A stretch of DNA of 64,000 nt, taken from positions 38,728 through 102,727 of the forward strand of contig JAIXZE010000077.1 of assembly GCA_027489875.1 (NCBI GenBank). Direction: 5' to 3'. This stretch comes from Verrucomicrobiales bacterium (GTDB lineage: Bacteria > Verrucomicrobiota > Verrucomicrobiia > Limisphaerales > UBA9464). Positions 42,883 through 51,529 of this stretch are shown one piece after another. A model generated the notes under the pieces. It did not search any database. It was given only the letters and a program-made list of their open reading frames with translations, and was not told the DNA's origin. Made by a program: the position numbers and the translations under genes. Each line of letters starts with the position of its first letter. Within the stretch, counting starts at the first letter, position 1.

Positions 42883-45800
42883 CAGGGCGTTGCCGGGGTC
42901 GCAATCCGGAAGAGCGAGAGGTCTGCTGGATCGAGGAAATCGATCGGAATCTCCAACGTGCGCCGGGTGGTTGCGGGCTGGAAGCTCACGCGTTGGACCC
43001 AGGGTTGGTCGAGGGAGGCCCGGGATTGCAGGCTGTAGGAACGTCCGGGTTCTGCCGTGAAGCGCAGCCGAAGAGTCGTGCCGTCCCAGTCGGGGTAGGC
43101 CGCGAGCACCGAGGCCGCGTTTCGTGGGTCGGTTCCAGCCCGGAACTCATCGAGGTTGGATCGACCATCGCCATCGCTGTCCCGGATGGCATCGGAGGCG
43201 AGGACTGGATTCAACCCGTTGGCAGATTCCCAAACATCGGGCATTCCGTCGTTGTCGGCATCGACCAGGAGGAGATTCGCGGTGCCTGGCGTGGGAAACG
43301 AAAGTCCTGAAAGCGACGTGGAACCATCAGGGAACCGTCCGGAGGATGTGCCAGGTCCGGAAGGCACGAGGGTGACACCGTCGACGAGGTTGGAGTTGGG
43401 GCGGTAGAGGCGCAGGGTCTCGCCGGTGGCGGCGAGTTGGAACGGGGTATGGTTGGGTCCGGATCCAGGACTTCCATCAGCGACGAAGACGCGCCATGCG
43501 GAACGGCCGATGAATGTCAGGGGCGGGATCCGGAAGCGCTGGAGGCCGGCCAGTGAGGGGTCGTCGGTCAGGCACCAGTCCGAGAGGTCCACGGGTTGAT
43601 CGGCGGCGTTGTGGAGTTCGATGAAATCGGCGGCATTCGTGCCTTGCGCGAGCCACTCGTTGATGCGGACGAACTCCCCGGTGCTCAGAACCGCCGGGGC
43701 GGCGTTGGAGGCACCGGGCGTGGGGATCGAGAGAAGGGTCCAGTTGGTGGTCGAGTCGAGCCCGATGGATTGGGCGGCGATCTGGGCACCGAAGGTCCTT
43801 CGATCGCGCACGAGGCCGTCGGCGGCGACGAGTTCAAGGGTGCCGCCATCGTCCGGGAGGGCGAAACCGGTGTTCAGGAGTTGGGTGCTGGACGTCGACG
43901 CCGGAGTTGTTGGATCGGCATGGATGCGGAGGCGGGCACCGGCGGAGAGCGCAAGTCCTGGGGGCAGGGTCCATGAGGTGGATTCGGGTTCCGTGAGGCG
44001 GATCCGCCACCCCGCGAGGGGAATGGAGTTGGTGGCGAGGTTGACCAGTTCGAGCCAGTCCTTCGCCAGATTGGCCTGGGGTGCCCCGGCAATGGAAGCG
44101 GCCAGGATCTCCGAAAACCGAGGGCCAGCCCGGGGTGTCAGCAAGTTGGGCGAACCGGGGGTCCCACCCAATGGAAGGAGGCTCACCGAGTTTGAACCGT
44201 CCGGGAACCGGCCTTGGGCAACACCTTCGGCGGCGTTGGCGTAGGAGATCTGGTCCAGAATCCGTCCGGACGGTGAGAGCAGTCGCACGTTGGCCCCAGC
44301 GGCCGGCAGGCGGAAGGGGAGCGAATCCGGCTCGCCGGCCTCGTTGGCCTTGAGGGCGGCGAAACCGCTCGGCGCGACGGCCGATGGGAATCGGAAGGTA
44401 TGGGTGGAGTTGGAGACGGACAGCAGGACACCCGTGAGGAACAAGGGTCGGGCCGCGTCGCGGTTGTGGAGTTCGATGAAGTCCTCGTCGCCATCGATGG
44501 GGTTGGCGAGCCATTCGTTGAGGACGAGTTGCTCGATGGCTGAGGTTTCCGCCGGGATGTTGGATTCGCCGGGACTGGGCACGAGGAGGCGTGGGCTGCC
44601 CGTGTCGGCGAGGAAGCCGACCGACCAACCATCGGCCTGGGGACCGTAGGCGAAGACGGATCTGGGGTTGCCCGAATAATCGGCGAGAACGACCACGCCC
44701 GCCTGCGCATCGAGTCGGAATCCGGTGGTCAGATCTCCGGGACTGGCATCGCCGCACCAGAGGACGAGGCGGTCGCCCTGCTCGAGTCGCGTGCCGGTGG
44801 GAAGGAGGAAACGGTTGGTGCGATCCGTCCGGAACAGGGTCCACCCGGAAAGGTCGGTGGAACCGGCTTGGACTCCCAACAGTTCGATGAAGTCCGGTGC
44901 GTTGCCGCTTCGGAGGAGTTGGCCCGTGTTGGCGGCGAAGACTTCGTCGATGCGGACCGTTGCGGGGGAGGCGGACGGAATTGTGGCGAGGCCGGGCGAG
45001 CCACTGGGCGCGCCGGAGTCACGCCAGGCCGAAGGATCCGAGGAATCGAGATCGAATCGGGTCCGTTCGAGGGAGCGGCCGGAACTGGCGGGTCCGATCG
45101 GCCAGCCTTGGTCGGGGCGGTATCGGACGGAATCCACGATTCCACCGGTGGCATCGCGGAGGGTCAGGGTTTCACCTCCGTTGTTCAGGGCACCGCCGAA
45201 GTAACCGGCGACCGCGACGCCGGGGTAGCGGATGGCGAAGGCGGCGGGGTTGTCATCGGACGCGAGGATCCAGACCGCGCTGGCGGGCAGGGTGGTGTTT
45301 GCGGGGAAGCGGAAGTCGATTCCGTCAAAGGTGAACCCCGAGACCGGAACGGGGCGTCCGGAGGTATTGCGCAGTTCGACGAATTCGAAGGCCGACCCAC
45401 CGGCGGGTTGAAAGTGGATCTCGCCGATGCGGACGGGGATTCCGGGTTCGCCAACGGTGAAGGCGGCCTCGGTGACGGCGGACCACGTGGAGCCCTGGAG
45501 TGAACGGGCGCGGATCCATGTGGAGGCGTTGAGGACCGGAGGATTGGTGGCGGCGTAGGCCTGGGCGGTTTCGCTGACGCCGCCGGTGAAGGCAACGCGC
45601 GGGTCCGAGCCGTTGGTGGTGTACCACACGGTGCCGCCCTGGTTGGTCATGCTCAGGAGGAAGCCGGCGGGAACGGTGCCCCCGAACTGGCGGAGGACGG
45701 GAGCGTTTGAAGAGGCAAAAAGGCCGGCACCCACGAGATGAGCGCGCAGGTTGTTCGGTCGGGCCTTGACCCAGGTGTTGGTCAGACTGCGATCGAGTCC

Positions 45801-48794
45801 GGTGACCAGCCCGGAAAGACCGGCCGTTGTCTCGGCAAAATGGCGGACGACGTTGGCCTCGGTGAGTGCGCCGCCGTTGAAGAGGTGCCGGTGGACGCGG
45901 TCCGCGAAGAGAAGCCGGAACTCCGGGTTCTGCCGGAGGCGCGAATACAGGGTGCCGATTTCGGTGGTTCCGAGTTCGCTGAAGGTGTTGCCGCTGACGG
46001 AGCGATCGTAGAGTCCGAATGACCATTCGGCGTCCCAGATGTAATACCGCCAGAGGGCACCGTCGCGGCGTTCGCGGGCGGCCCGCCAGTTGTTGTGCGG
46101 CCAGTCGCCAGTGAACCCGTAGGCGTTGACGAGGAGGTAATCGACGAAGTTGGTGACATCGAGGCGGCTGGTCATGCCCTGGTACCAGGCGCTGGTGGTG
46201 GGCGTGCCGGTTTGGGCCGCGGCGAGCATGGCATCGAAGCTGGCGCGATTGCCATCGAGTGGGCCGGATTGGGAGAGGACGTCCCAGGCGTCGCTGGCTC
46301 CGTGGTGGATCGCGAGGAAGTCTGATTCAATCCGTTCCACCGGATTGTAGAACCCGGAATAACGCCCGTTCATGAACAGGGTGACGAACGTTCCGCGGCT
46401 GGAGACCTGGCCGCAGTCCGCGAACAGGCGACGCGCGATCTCATCGCGGACGAAGGGATTCAGGTCATTGGATCCGGCGCGACAGACGATGGCGTCGAAC
46501 TCCTCGACGGAAGACACCGGGACGAATGGAAAGCGGAGCCGTCCCTCGCCGTAGTCGCCGCGGAAGTAAAGCCGCCAGGAGAATTTGGAGGAGGCGGCCA
46601 GCCGGGGGCGGAACCAGTCACTGGCGTGGAGGCGCAGGCCGGCGTTGATCTGGAACTCGCCGTTGGCGGTCGGCGAGAGGTATTCCACGGATACCGGGCG
46701 TTCCCATCCGGAGCCACGATTGAGCGGGTTGAAGTAATCCGATGCATTGACGCGGACCCAGGCACCGCTGCCATCGCGCGTGCCGCCCTGCATGCCGACG
46801 ATCCCGGTGGGTCCGGTGAGGTTGTTGGTGGCGGTGGCGAGCGAGAGGGCGGGGAGGGCGCGCTGGGCGACGGAAAGGTTGACCAAGTAGGAGTGGGTCT
46901 CGGTCTCGGAGGAAAGCAGGCCTGGCCGCGTGGCGATGGCGCGGACGACAAGGGTGCGATTGACGAGGATGGGAGCGGTGTAGACGACGCTGTTGGTCGC
47001 GTTGGGTTCGGCACCGTTCAGTGTGTACCGGATGGAGGCTCCCGGCGTGGGTGTCGAAAGGATCAGTTCGAACGATCCGCTGAAGTATCCACGCGGAACG
47101 CTGAATTTCACGGGTTCGCAGGCGCTGCTGAGGGTGATGCCGCTGTTGGTGGCGGCCGGTGTGGGCGTCTGATGGTAGGCCCATCTTCCATCGGGTTGAC
47201 GCGCCCAGCTGACATCGTTTCGTTGGCCGGGGTACTCGGGTGCGAGTTCGGAGATCGGGCGGCGCGGGGATTCCGCATTGAACAGCCCGAGATACTCGCC
47301 GCGACGGGCGAGTTGGAAGCTCGTGTGCAGGCGGGCGCCGGGAACGATGGAGCGCCGATCCTTGGCGGAAGCAAAGACGACGAGGAATTGGCCGGCACCG
47401 AGGGTCATGTCCGGGAATACCCATTCGCCGGGTTGATCGCGGTCGTCGCTCAGGGAGAACTGTCCGAGGCGCACGGGTTCGTTGCCGAAGTTCTGGATCT
47501 CGATCCACGGCTGGGGCTCGCCGTCCTCATCGGCAAGTCCGGTCGCATTGGCGGCAACGATCTCATTGAGCCGAAGCGTGGGATCCGGCCGGACCGGGTC
47601 GACCGTGACGTTCCAGTTAGCCCCAGCGAAGGCCATGGGCTGGTTCCCCACATCGCGGATGCCATGATCCGCTGTGAACCGGATCTCGGCCGGGCCCGCA
47701 GGGAAACTTTGGAAGGTGAATACGAATGGACCGGCTCCGGTGCCTGTGACGCCCTGGGCGGGTTGTCCATTGATGAGGAGGTCGGAGGCATCGACGCCGG
47801 TGACGATTTCCGAGAACAGCACTTCGACGGATGAGAGTTGGCGGACGCTTCCGGGTGCCGGGAGCCGGTGGATGAGGAGGGGAGCGTTGGGATCGACGAG
47901 TGTGTAATCCCACGTGGCACCCGGGGCGGTGTTCGAAAATGGGTTGGGTGTGGCGGCGGCGTCGGCGATGCCGTGGTCCGCCACCCACGTGGCGCGGACA
48001 TTCCCCATCGGAATCCCGGCGAATCGGAACGTGTAGGCGGTAGGGCTCTGGACGGTCATGCCGGATGCTGGAAACCCGTTCAGCATGAGGTCGCCCACGG
48101 TCACGCCGGTGACCGGTTCGGAGAAGCTGACCTGGACCTGGGTGAGGTTGGTGGCTTCGCCCGGAGGTGGAAGGACCGCCACGATCGTCGGTGGGTCGGA
48201 TTCGTCAGCGACGGCGGTGAGTTCGGCATCGAAGAAGATGTCGCTGCTGAAGAGGGTGGCGTTTAGGACCTGGACGCACAGGACGTTCTCGCCGTTCCGC
48301 AGGAGATTGGGGGTGTCGATCGGGTAATGGTACCAGAGGAGCGGTTCAGCCACCGATGCGGTGCTGTGGTCGGGGGCGTTGTGGTCGTCGAAGGGGCGTT
48401 CGCCCGCGGCCACGTTCGCGCGGGCGATCTCGCGGCCGTTCAACCAGGCGATGAAGCCGTCATCGCAGGCGGCCCGCAGGAGGAGGTTCCGGAGTTGGTT
48501 GGTGTCGGCGACCTGAAAGCGGGCGCGGAGGAAGAGGGTGGAATAGCTTCCCTGCATGTCGGCGAGGACGGTGCCGATCGTGACGCCGTCGCCGTAGGAG
48601 AACGGGGCCCGGGATGCGGGCCAGCCGGCATCGTTGAACGATGGTTCCCGCCAGAGCCCGGCGGTTGCCGAGGGGGCGCTCCGTCCGCGGAAGAGGTTCC
48701 ATGTGGCGTTGGTTGCGACGAGCAGGGCTCCATGCGCCGTGTGGATGCCCACGAACAGCCAGAGGAGGGAAAAGACTCGGAGGCAGGGATTCAT
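42882..48794 (-). CDS. Giant secreted protein with LTD repeats and a CotH kinase domain
   Basis: The 1970-residue protein has a signal peptide ('MNPCLRVFSLLWLFVGIHTA'), then in order: a galactose-binding-like sandwich (about 25-200); two Ig-like SbsA-type domains (about 200-415, 'LTQVQVSFSEPVTGVTVGDL'); a lamin-tail domain; a chitobiase-like sheet ('PGASIRYTLNGAEPNATNS'); a CotH-type kinase domain (about 690-1000, 'DEIARRLFADCGQVSSRGTF'); another sheet domain; about five more lamin-tail domains; and calcium-binding type-3 repeats ('DADNDGMPDVWESANGLNP'). CotH proteins phosphorylate secreted proteins, so this may be a secreted kinase. It lacks an obvious PEP-CTERM sorting signal. Start 48794 fits the signal peptide. 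Confidence 0.85.
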   Translation of the reverse strand: MNPCLRVFSLLWLFVGIHTAHGALLVATNATWNLFRGRSAPSATAGLWREPSFNDAGWPASRAPFSYGDGVTIGTVLADMQGSYSTLFLRARFQVADTNQLRNLLLRAACDDGFIAWLNGREIARANVAAGERPFDDHNAPDHSTASVAEPLLWYHYPIDTPNLLRNGENVLCVQVLNATLFSSDIFFDAELTAVADESDPPTIVAVLPPPGEATNLTQVQVSFSEPVTGVTVGDLMLNGFPASGMTVQSPTAYTFRFAGIPMGNVRATWVADHGIADAAATPNPFSNTAPGATWDYTLVDPNAPLLIHRLPAPGSVRQLSSVEVLFSEIVTGVDASDLLINGQPAQGVTGTGAGPFVFTFQSFPAGPAEIRFTADHGIRDVGNQPMAFAGANWNVTVDPVRPDPTLRLNEIVAANATGLADEDGEPQPWIEIQNFGNEPVRLGQFSLSDDRDQPGEWVFPDMTLGAGQFLVVFASAKDRRSIVPGARLHTSFQLARRGEYLGLFNAESPRRPISELAPEYPGQRNDVSWARQPDGRWAYHQTPTPAATNSGITLSSACEPVKFSVPRGYFSGSFELILSTPTPGASIRYTLNGAEPNATNSVVYTAPILVNRTLVVRAIATRPGLLSSETETHSYLVNLSVAQRALPALSLATATNNLTGPTGIVGMQGGTRDGSGAWVRVNASDYFNPLNRGSGWERPVSVEYLSPTANGEFQINAGLRLHASDWFRPRLAASSKFSWRLYFRGDYGEGRLRFPFVPVSSVEEFDAIVCRAGSNDLNPFVRDEIARRLFADCGQVSSRGTFVTLFMNGRYSGFYNPVERIESDFLAIHHGASDAWDVLSQSGPLDGNRASFDAMLAAAQTGTPTTSAWYQGMTSRLDVTNFVDYLLVNAYGFTGDWPHNNWRAARERRDGALWRYYIWDAEWSFGLYDRSVSGNTFSELGTTEIGTLYSRLRQNPEFRLLFADRVHRHLFNGGALTEANVVRHFAETTAGLSGLVTGLDRSLTNTWVKARPNNLRAHLVGAGLFASSNAPVLRQFGGTVPAGFLLSMTNQGGTVWYTTNGSDPRVAFTGGVSETAQAYAATNPPVLNASTWIRARSLQGSTWSAVTEAAFTVGEPGIPVRIGEIHFQPAGGSAFEFVELRNTSGRPVPVSGFTFDGIDFRFPANTTLPASAVWILASDDNPAAFAIRYPGVAVAGYFGGALNNGGETLTLRDATGGIVDSVRYRPDQGWPIGPASSGRSLERTRFDLDSSDPSAWRDSGAPSGSPGLATIPSASPATVRIDEVFAANTGQLLRSGNAPDFIELLGVQAGSTDLSGWTLFRTDRTNRFLLPTGTRLEQGDRLVLWCGDASPGDLTTGFRLDAQAGVVVLADYSGNPRSVFAYGPQADGWSVGFLADTGSPRLLVPSPGESNIPAETSAIEQLVLNEWLANPIDGDEDFIELHNRDAARPLFLTGVLLSVSNSTHTFRFPSAVAPSGFAALKANEAGEPDSLPFRLPAAGANVRLLSPSGRILDQISYANAAEGVAQGRFPDGSNSVSLLPLGGTPGSPNLLTPRAGPRFSEILAASIAGAPQANLAKDWLELVNLATNSIPLAGWRIRLTEPESTSWTLPPGLALSAGARLRIHADPTTPASTSSTQLLNTGFALPDDGGTLELVAADGLVRDRRTFGAQIAAQSIGLDSTTNWTLLSIPTPGASNAAPAVLSTGEFVRINEWLAQGTNAADFIELHNAADQPVDLSDWCLTDDPSLAGLQRFRIPPLTFIGRSAWRVFVADGSPGSGPNHTPFQLAATGETLRLYRPNSNLVDGVTLVPSGPGTSSGRFPDGSTSLSGLSFPTPGTANLLLVDADNDGMPDVWESANGLNPVLASDAIRDSDGDGRSNLDEFRAGTDPRNAASVLAAYPDWDGTTLRLRFTAEPGRSYSLQSRASLDQPWVQRVSFQPATTRRTLEIPIDFLDPADLSLFRIATPATP

Positions 48795-48850
48795 CCTCAG
48801 GACGGCTTTGGGGTTCGCCACAGGATCGGGGTGCGTTGCCGGCGGACAGG

Positions 48851-49867
48851 TCAGGGAAACTTGATCCATGCGAGGTCGCCGTTGTGACAACCGGCGACGA
48901 CCCATGAGTCATTGGGCGAGGTGGACAGGGCGGTGATGGCGGATGAGAGCCGGATCTGCCGCAGGGCGGACGACGACTTGCCGGCGTTCCAGAAAAGGAC
49001 GCTGGAGTCGAGGGCTCCGGAGGCCAATGTGTGGCCCTTGTGCTGGTAGGCGAGGGCGGTGATGCGACCGGTATGGCCTTCGAGGATCCGTGGCGTGGAT
49101 CCGGCGGGGCCGCTGCCGCCGCAGTCCCAGACCATCGCTTCGGTCCCGCCACCGGTGGCGAGGTAACGTCCGGAGAAATGCCAGGCCAGTTCCCGGACCT
49201 TGGCGGCGTAGCCCGACATGGCGAGTTCCTCCCCCTCCGAGAACGGATACGGCCAGACCTGGATGGCGTTTTCCTGGGTTCCGGCAACCACCCACTTCCG
49301 ATCCGGGGACCACGCCAGCGAAACCATGGAGGTCTTCCATGGGAGCTCCCCCGCCGTTGCGCCCGAGCCGACATCATACAGCCGGACGCCGCCGTAGCAG
49401 GCGACGCCGACGACCTGGCTGTCCGCACGCCACGTGATGGCGGACAGGGTGCTGGTGTGGTTGGCGAAGCGATGGACCCACCCGCGGGTCCGATGCCAGA
49501 GGTGCAGCACGCGTCCGGCACCGATCGCCAGCCATTCGCCGTTGGGTGACCATTCCAGCTGTTCCACCCAATCGGTTCCGGCTGCGAAAGGTTCCGGGGC
49601 CGCGCCACCGTCCGCATTCCAGAACCGCACATGCCCATCCTGTCCCACGGAAGCGATCAGGTTGCCTCCCGGTTGCCACCGTCCCTTGAACGCGCCGTCG
49701 GTGTGACCTGCGAGGGTCGCGAGGAGCCGGCCATCGACGCCGGCGATCCAAAGCAGACCTCCGGCTCCCGTGACCGCGATGCGGGTGGAATCCGGCGACC
49801 ACGAAAGGTCAATGATGGCGTCGGGGACGTTCAACAACGCCTCGGCGGAGCGAAGGGGAATCGGCAT
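48851..49867 (-). CDS. WD40 repeat protein adjacent to a metallochaperone
   Basis: The 338-residue protein is a WD40 beta-propeller of about seven blades, with repeats such as 'IIDLSWSPDSTRIAVTGAG', 'GHTDGAFKGRWQPGGNLIAS', 'TLSAITWRADSQVVGVAC' and 'GHTGRITALAYQHKGHTLAS'. There is no signal peptide, so it should be cytoplasmic, probably as a protein-binding scaffold. It follows the COG0523 GTPase by 27 bases on the same strand and may act with it in metal delivery; this is inferred from position. Confidence 0.82.
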   Translation of the reverse strand: MPIPLRSAEALLNVPDAIIDLSWSPDSTRIAVTGAGGLLWIAGVDGRLLATLAGHTDGAFKGRWQPGGNLIASVGQDGHVRFWNADGGAAPEPFAAGTDWVEQLEWSPNGEWLAIGAGRVLHLWHRTRGWVHRFANHTSTLSAITWRADSQVVGVACYGGVRLYDVGSGATAGELPWKTSMVSLAWSPDRKWVVAGTQENAIQVWPYPFSEGEELAMSGYAAKVRELAWHFSGRYLATGGGTEAMVWDCGGSGPAGSTPRILEGHTGRITALAYQHKGHTLASGALDSSVLFWNAGKSSSALRQIRLSSAITALSTSPNDSWVVAGCHNGDLAWIKFP

Positions 49868-49894
49868 GGCGGGACCCGGTGCGGGAAGTCGGGT

Positions 49895-51418
49895 TCAGGC
49901 GAGGCAGCGACGGAACCCGGCGTTGAGGGCCTCGCGGTCGAGGTTGCGACCGATGAAGACCAGCTGGCTGCGGCGTTCCTCGGCAGAAGTCCAGGGGCGG
50001 TCGGCCTTGCCTTCGAAGAGCATGTGGACGCCCTGGAAGACAAAGCGGCTCTGGCTGCCCTTGAGGTTCAGGATGCCCTTCATGCGGAAGATGTCCTGGC
50101 CCTTGGTCTGGAGGAGTTCGGAGAGCCAGGCGTTCAGCTTCTTTGAGTCCAGCTCACGCTTCTCCTCGATGCCGACGCTGGTGACGGTGGCATCGTGTTC
50201 GTGGTCATGGGCGTGTCCACCATGCTCGTGGGTATGGTTGGGCTCGATGACATGGCCGGCCTTCAGCAACTTGCCTTCGAACTCGTCGAGACCGTGTTGG
50301 GTGAACAGCGCGTAATTGCCGTGGGCGGGAATCTGGACGCGGTACTCGGAGGTATCGCCGCCCAGCACGAGCTTGTAGAGGGTGCGACCGGGCTTGATCT
50401 GGCCGCCGGGGCGCACGGAGAAAGGCTGCTGTTCGAAGAGGGCCGCGGCGACGTCCTCAGCCGCATGGAGGGCGTCGTGGATGCCGCCATGGCAGTGTTC
50501 GCCATCGCCATGGGTGTGCTCGTGGTCGTGACCATGGTCATGATCGTGGTCGTGTTTGTGATCATGATCGTGGCCATGCCCGTGGCCTTCCTTGTGGTCG
50601 TGCCCATGCTCATGCCCATGGCCGTGGTCGCAGGCGGCGTGGTCGTGGGTGTCCAGTTGGAGCAGCGCGACACCCATGACGGGGTCCGGACCGGCTTCGA
50701 GGCGCAGCACGTGTTCGCCGGTGTCGAGGTGGTAGGCACCGGACCATTCGAAGGGCAGGGCCTTGTCGAGGAAGCCGGGTTCGAGCGACAGCTTATGGTC
50801 GAGGTCGAACGCGTGGATGTTGATGACCTTGTCGACGCTCAGGTCGCTCTGGGTGGTGCGGTGGATCTGGGCGACACGGTTGATGGCACGGATCCGGTGC
50901 TCCAGGTGGCTGAGTTCGTCCGGGGTGACGAGGTCGATCTTGTTGAGCAGGATGCGGTCGGCGAAGGCGACCTGTTCCTTGGCTTCGGCGGCGTCATCGA
51001 TGTGCAGGGCGATGTGCTTGGAATCGACGACGGTCACGATGCCGTCGAGCCGGAAGCTGGCCTTGAGGTCCTCGTCGGTGAAGAAGGTCTGGGCGACGGG
51101 GCCGGGATCGGCGAGGCCGGTGGTCTCGACGAGGATGTAATCGAAGCGGTCGCGACGCTTGAGGAGTTGGCCGAGGATGCGGATGAGGTCGCCCCGGACG
51201 GTGCAGCAAAGGCACCCGTTGTTCATCTCGAAGATTTCCTCGTCGGCATTGATGACCAAGGCGTTGTCGATGCCGATCTCGCCGAATTCATTTTCGATCA
51301 CGGCGATGCGTTTGCCGTGGTTCGCGGTGAGGATGCGGTTGAGGAGGGTGGTCTTTCCGGCGCCGAGAAAGCCGGTGAGGACCGTGACGGGAATGCGAGT
51401 GTCTGCCGGAGTAGCCAT
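49895..51418 (-). CDS. COG0523 GTP-binding metallochaperone, His-rich
   Basis: The 507-residue protein is a G3E GTPase of the CobW/ZNG1 group: Walker A 'TGFLGAGKTTLLNRI', the metal site 'MNNGCLCCTVRGDL' (CxCC), 'YILVETTGLADPGP', and 'DRILLNKIDLVTP' for guanine recognition. A very His-rich stretch of about 60 residues (about residues 257-320, 'DHGHGHEHGHDHKEGHGHGH') and a second shorter one near residue 420 look like metal-storage or metal-sensing loops. The C-terminal CobW domain ends 'FIGRNLDREALNAGFRRCLA'. It should deliver zinc or another transition metal to a client enzyme. Start 51418 follows family length. Confidence 0.9.
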   Translation of the reverse strand: MATPADTRIPVTVLTGFLGAGKTTLLNRILTANHGKRIAVIENEFGEIGIDNALVINADEEIFEMNNGCLCCTVRGDLIRILGQLLKRRDRFDYILVETTGLADPGPVAQTFFTDEDLKASFRLDGIVTVVDSKHIALHIDDAAEAKEQVAFADRILLNKIDLVTPDELSHLEHRIRAINRVAQIHRTTQSDLSVDKVINIHAFDLDHKLSLEPGFLDKALPFEWSGAYHLDTGEHVLRLEAGPDPVMGVALLQLDTHDHAACDHGHGHEHGHDHKEGHGHGHDHDHKHDHDHDHGHDHEHTHGDGEHCHGGIHDALHAAEDVAAALFEQQPFSVRPGGQIKPGRTLYKLVLGGDTSEYRVQIPAHGNYALFTQHGLDEFEGKLLKAGHVIEPNHTHEHGGHAHDHEHDATVTSVGIEEKRELDSKKLNAWLSELLQTKGQDIFRMKGILNLKGSQSRFVFQGVHMLFEGKADRPWTSAEERRSQLVFIGRNLDREALNAGFRRCLA

Positions 51419-51529
51419 GCGTTGTGGGGGGATGCATAGCTTCGTTGGATGAAAAAGCCAATGGCGCAGCAGGGATCTCGCCGACGTTGACACTGTCGCG
51501 GGTCGATCGGGAGAGTGAACGGGCCTGTC

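Noticed and set aside
50195..51439. Val/Asp/Gly-rich plus-strand frame opposite the COG0523 gene
   Set aside because: The Val/Met runs are the reverse reading of the His-rich codons; the opposite strand has Walker A and CxCC motifs.
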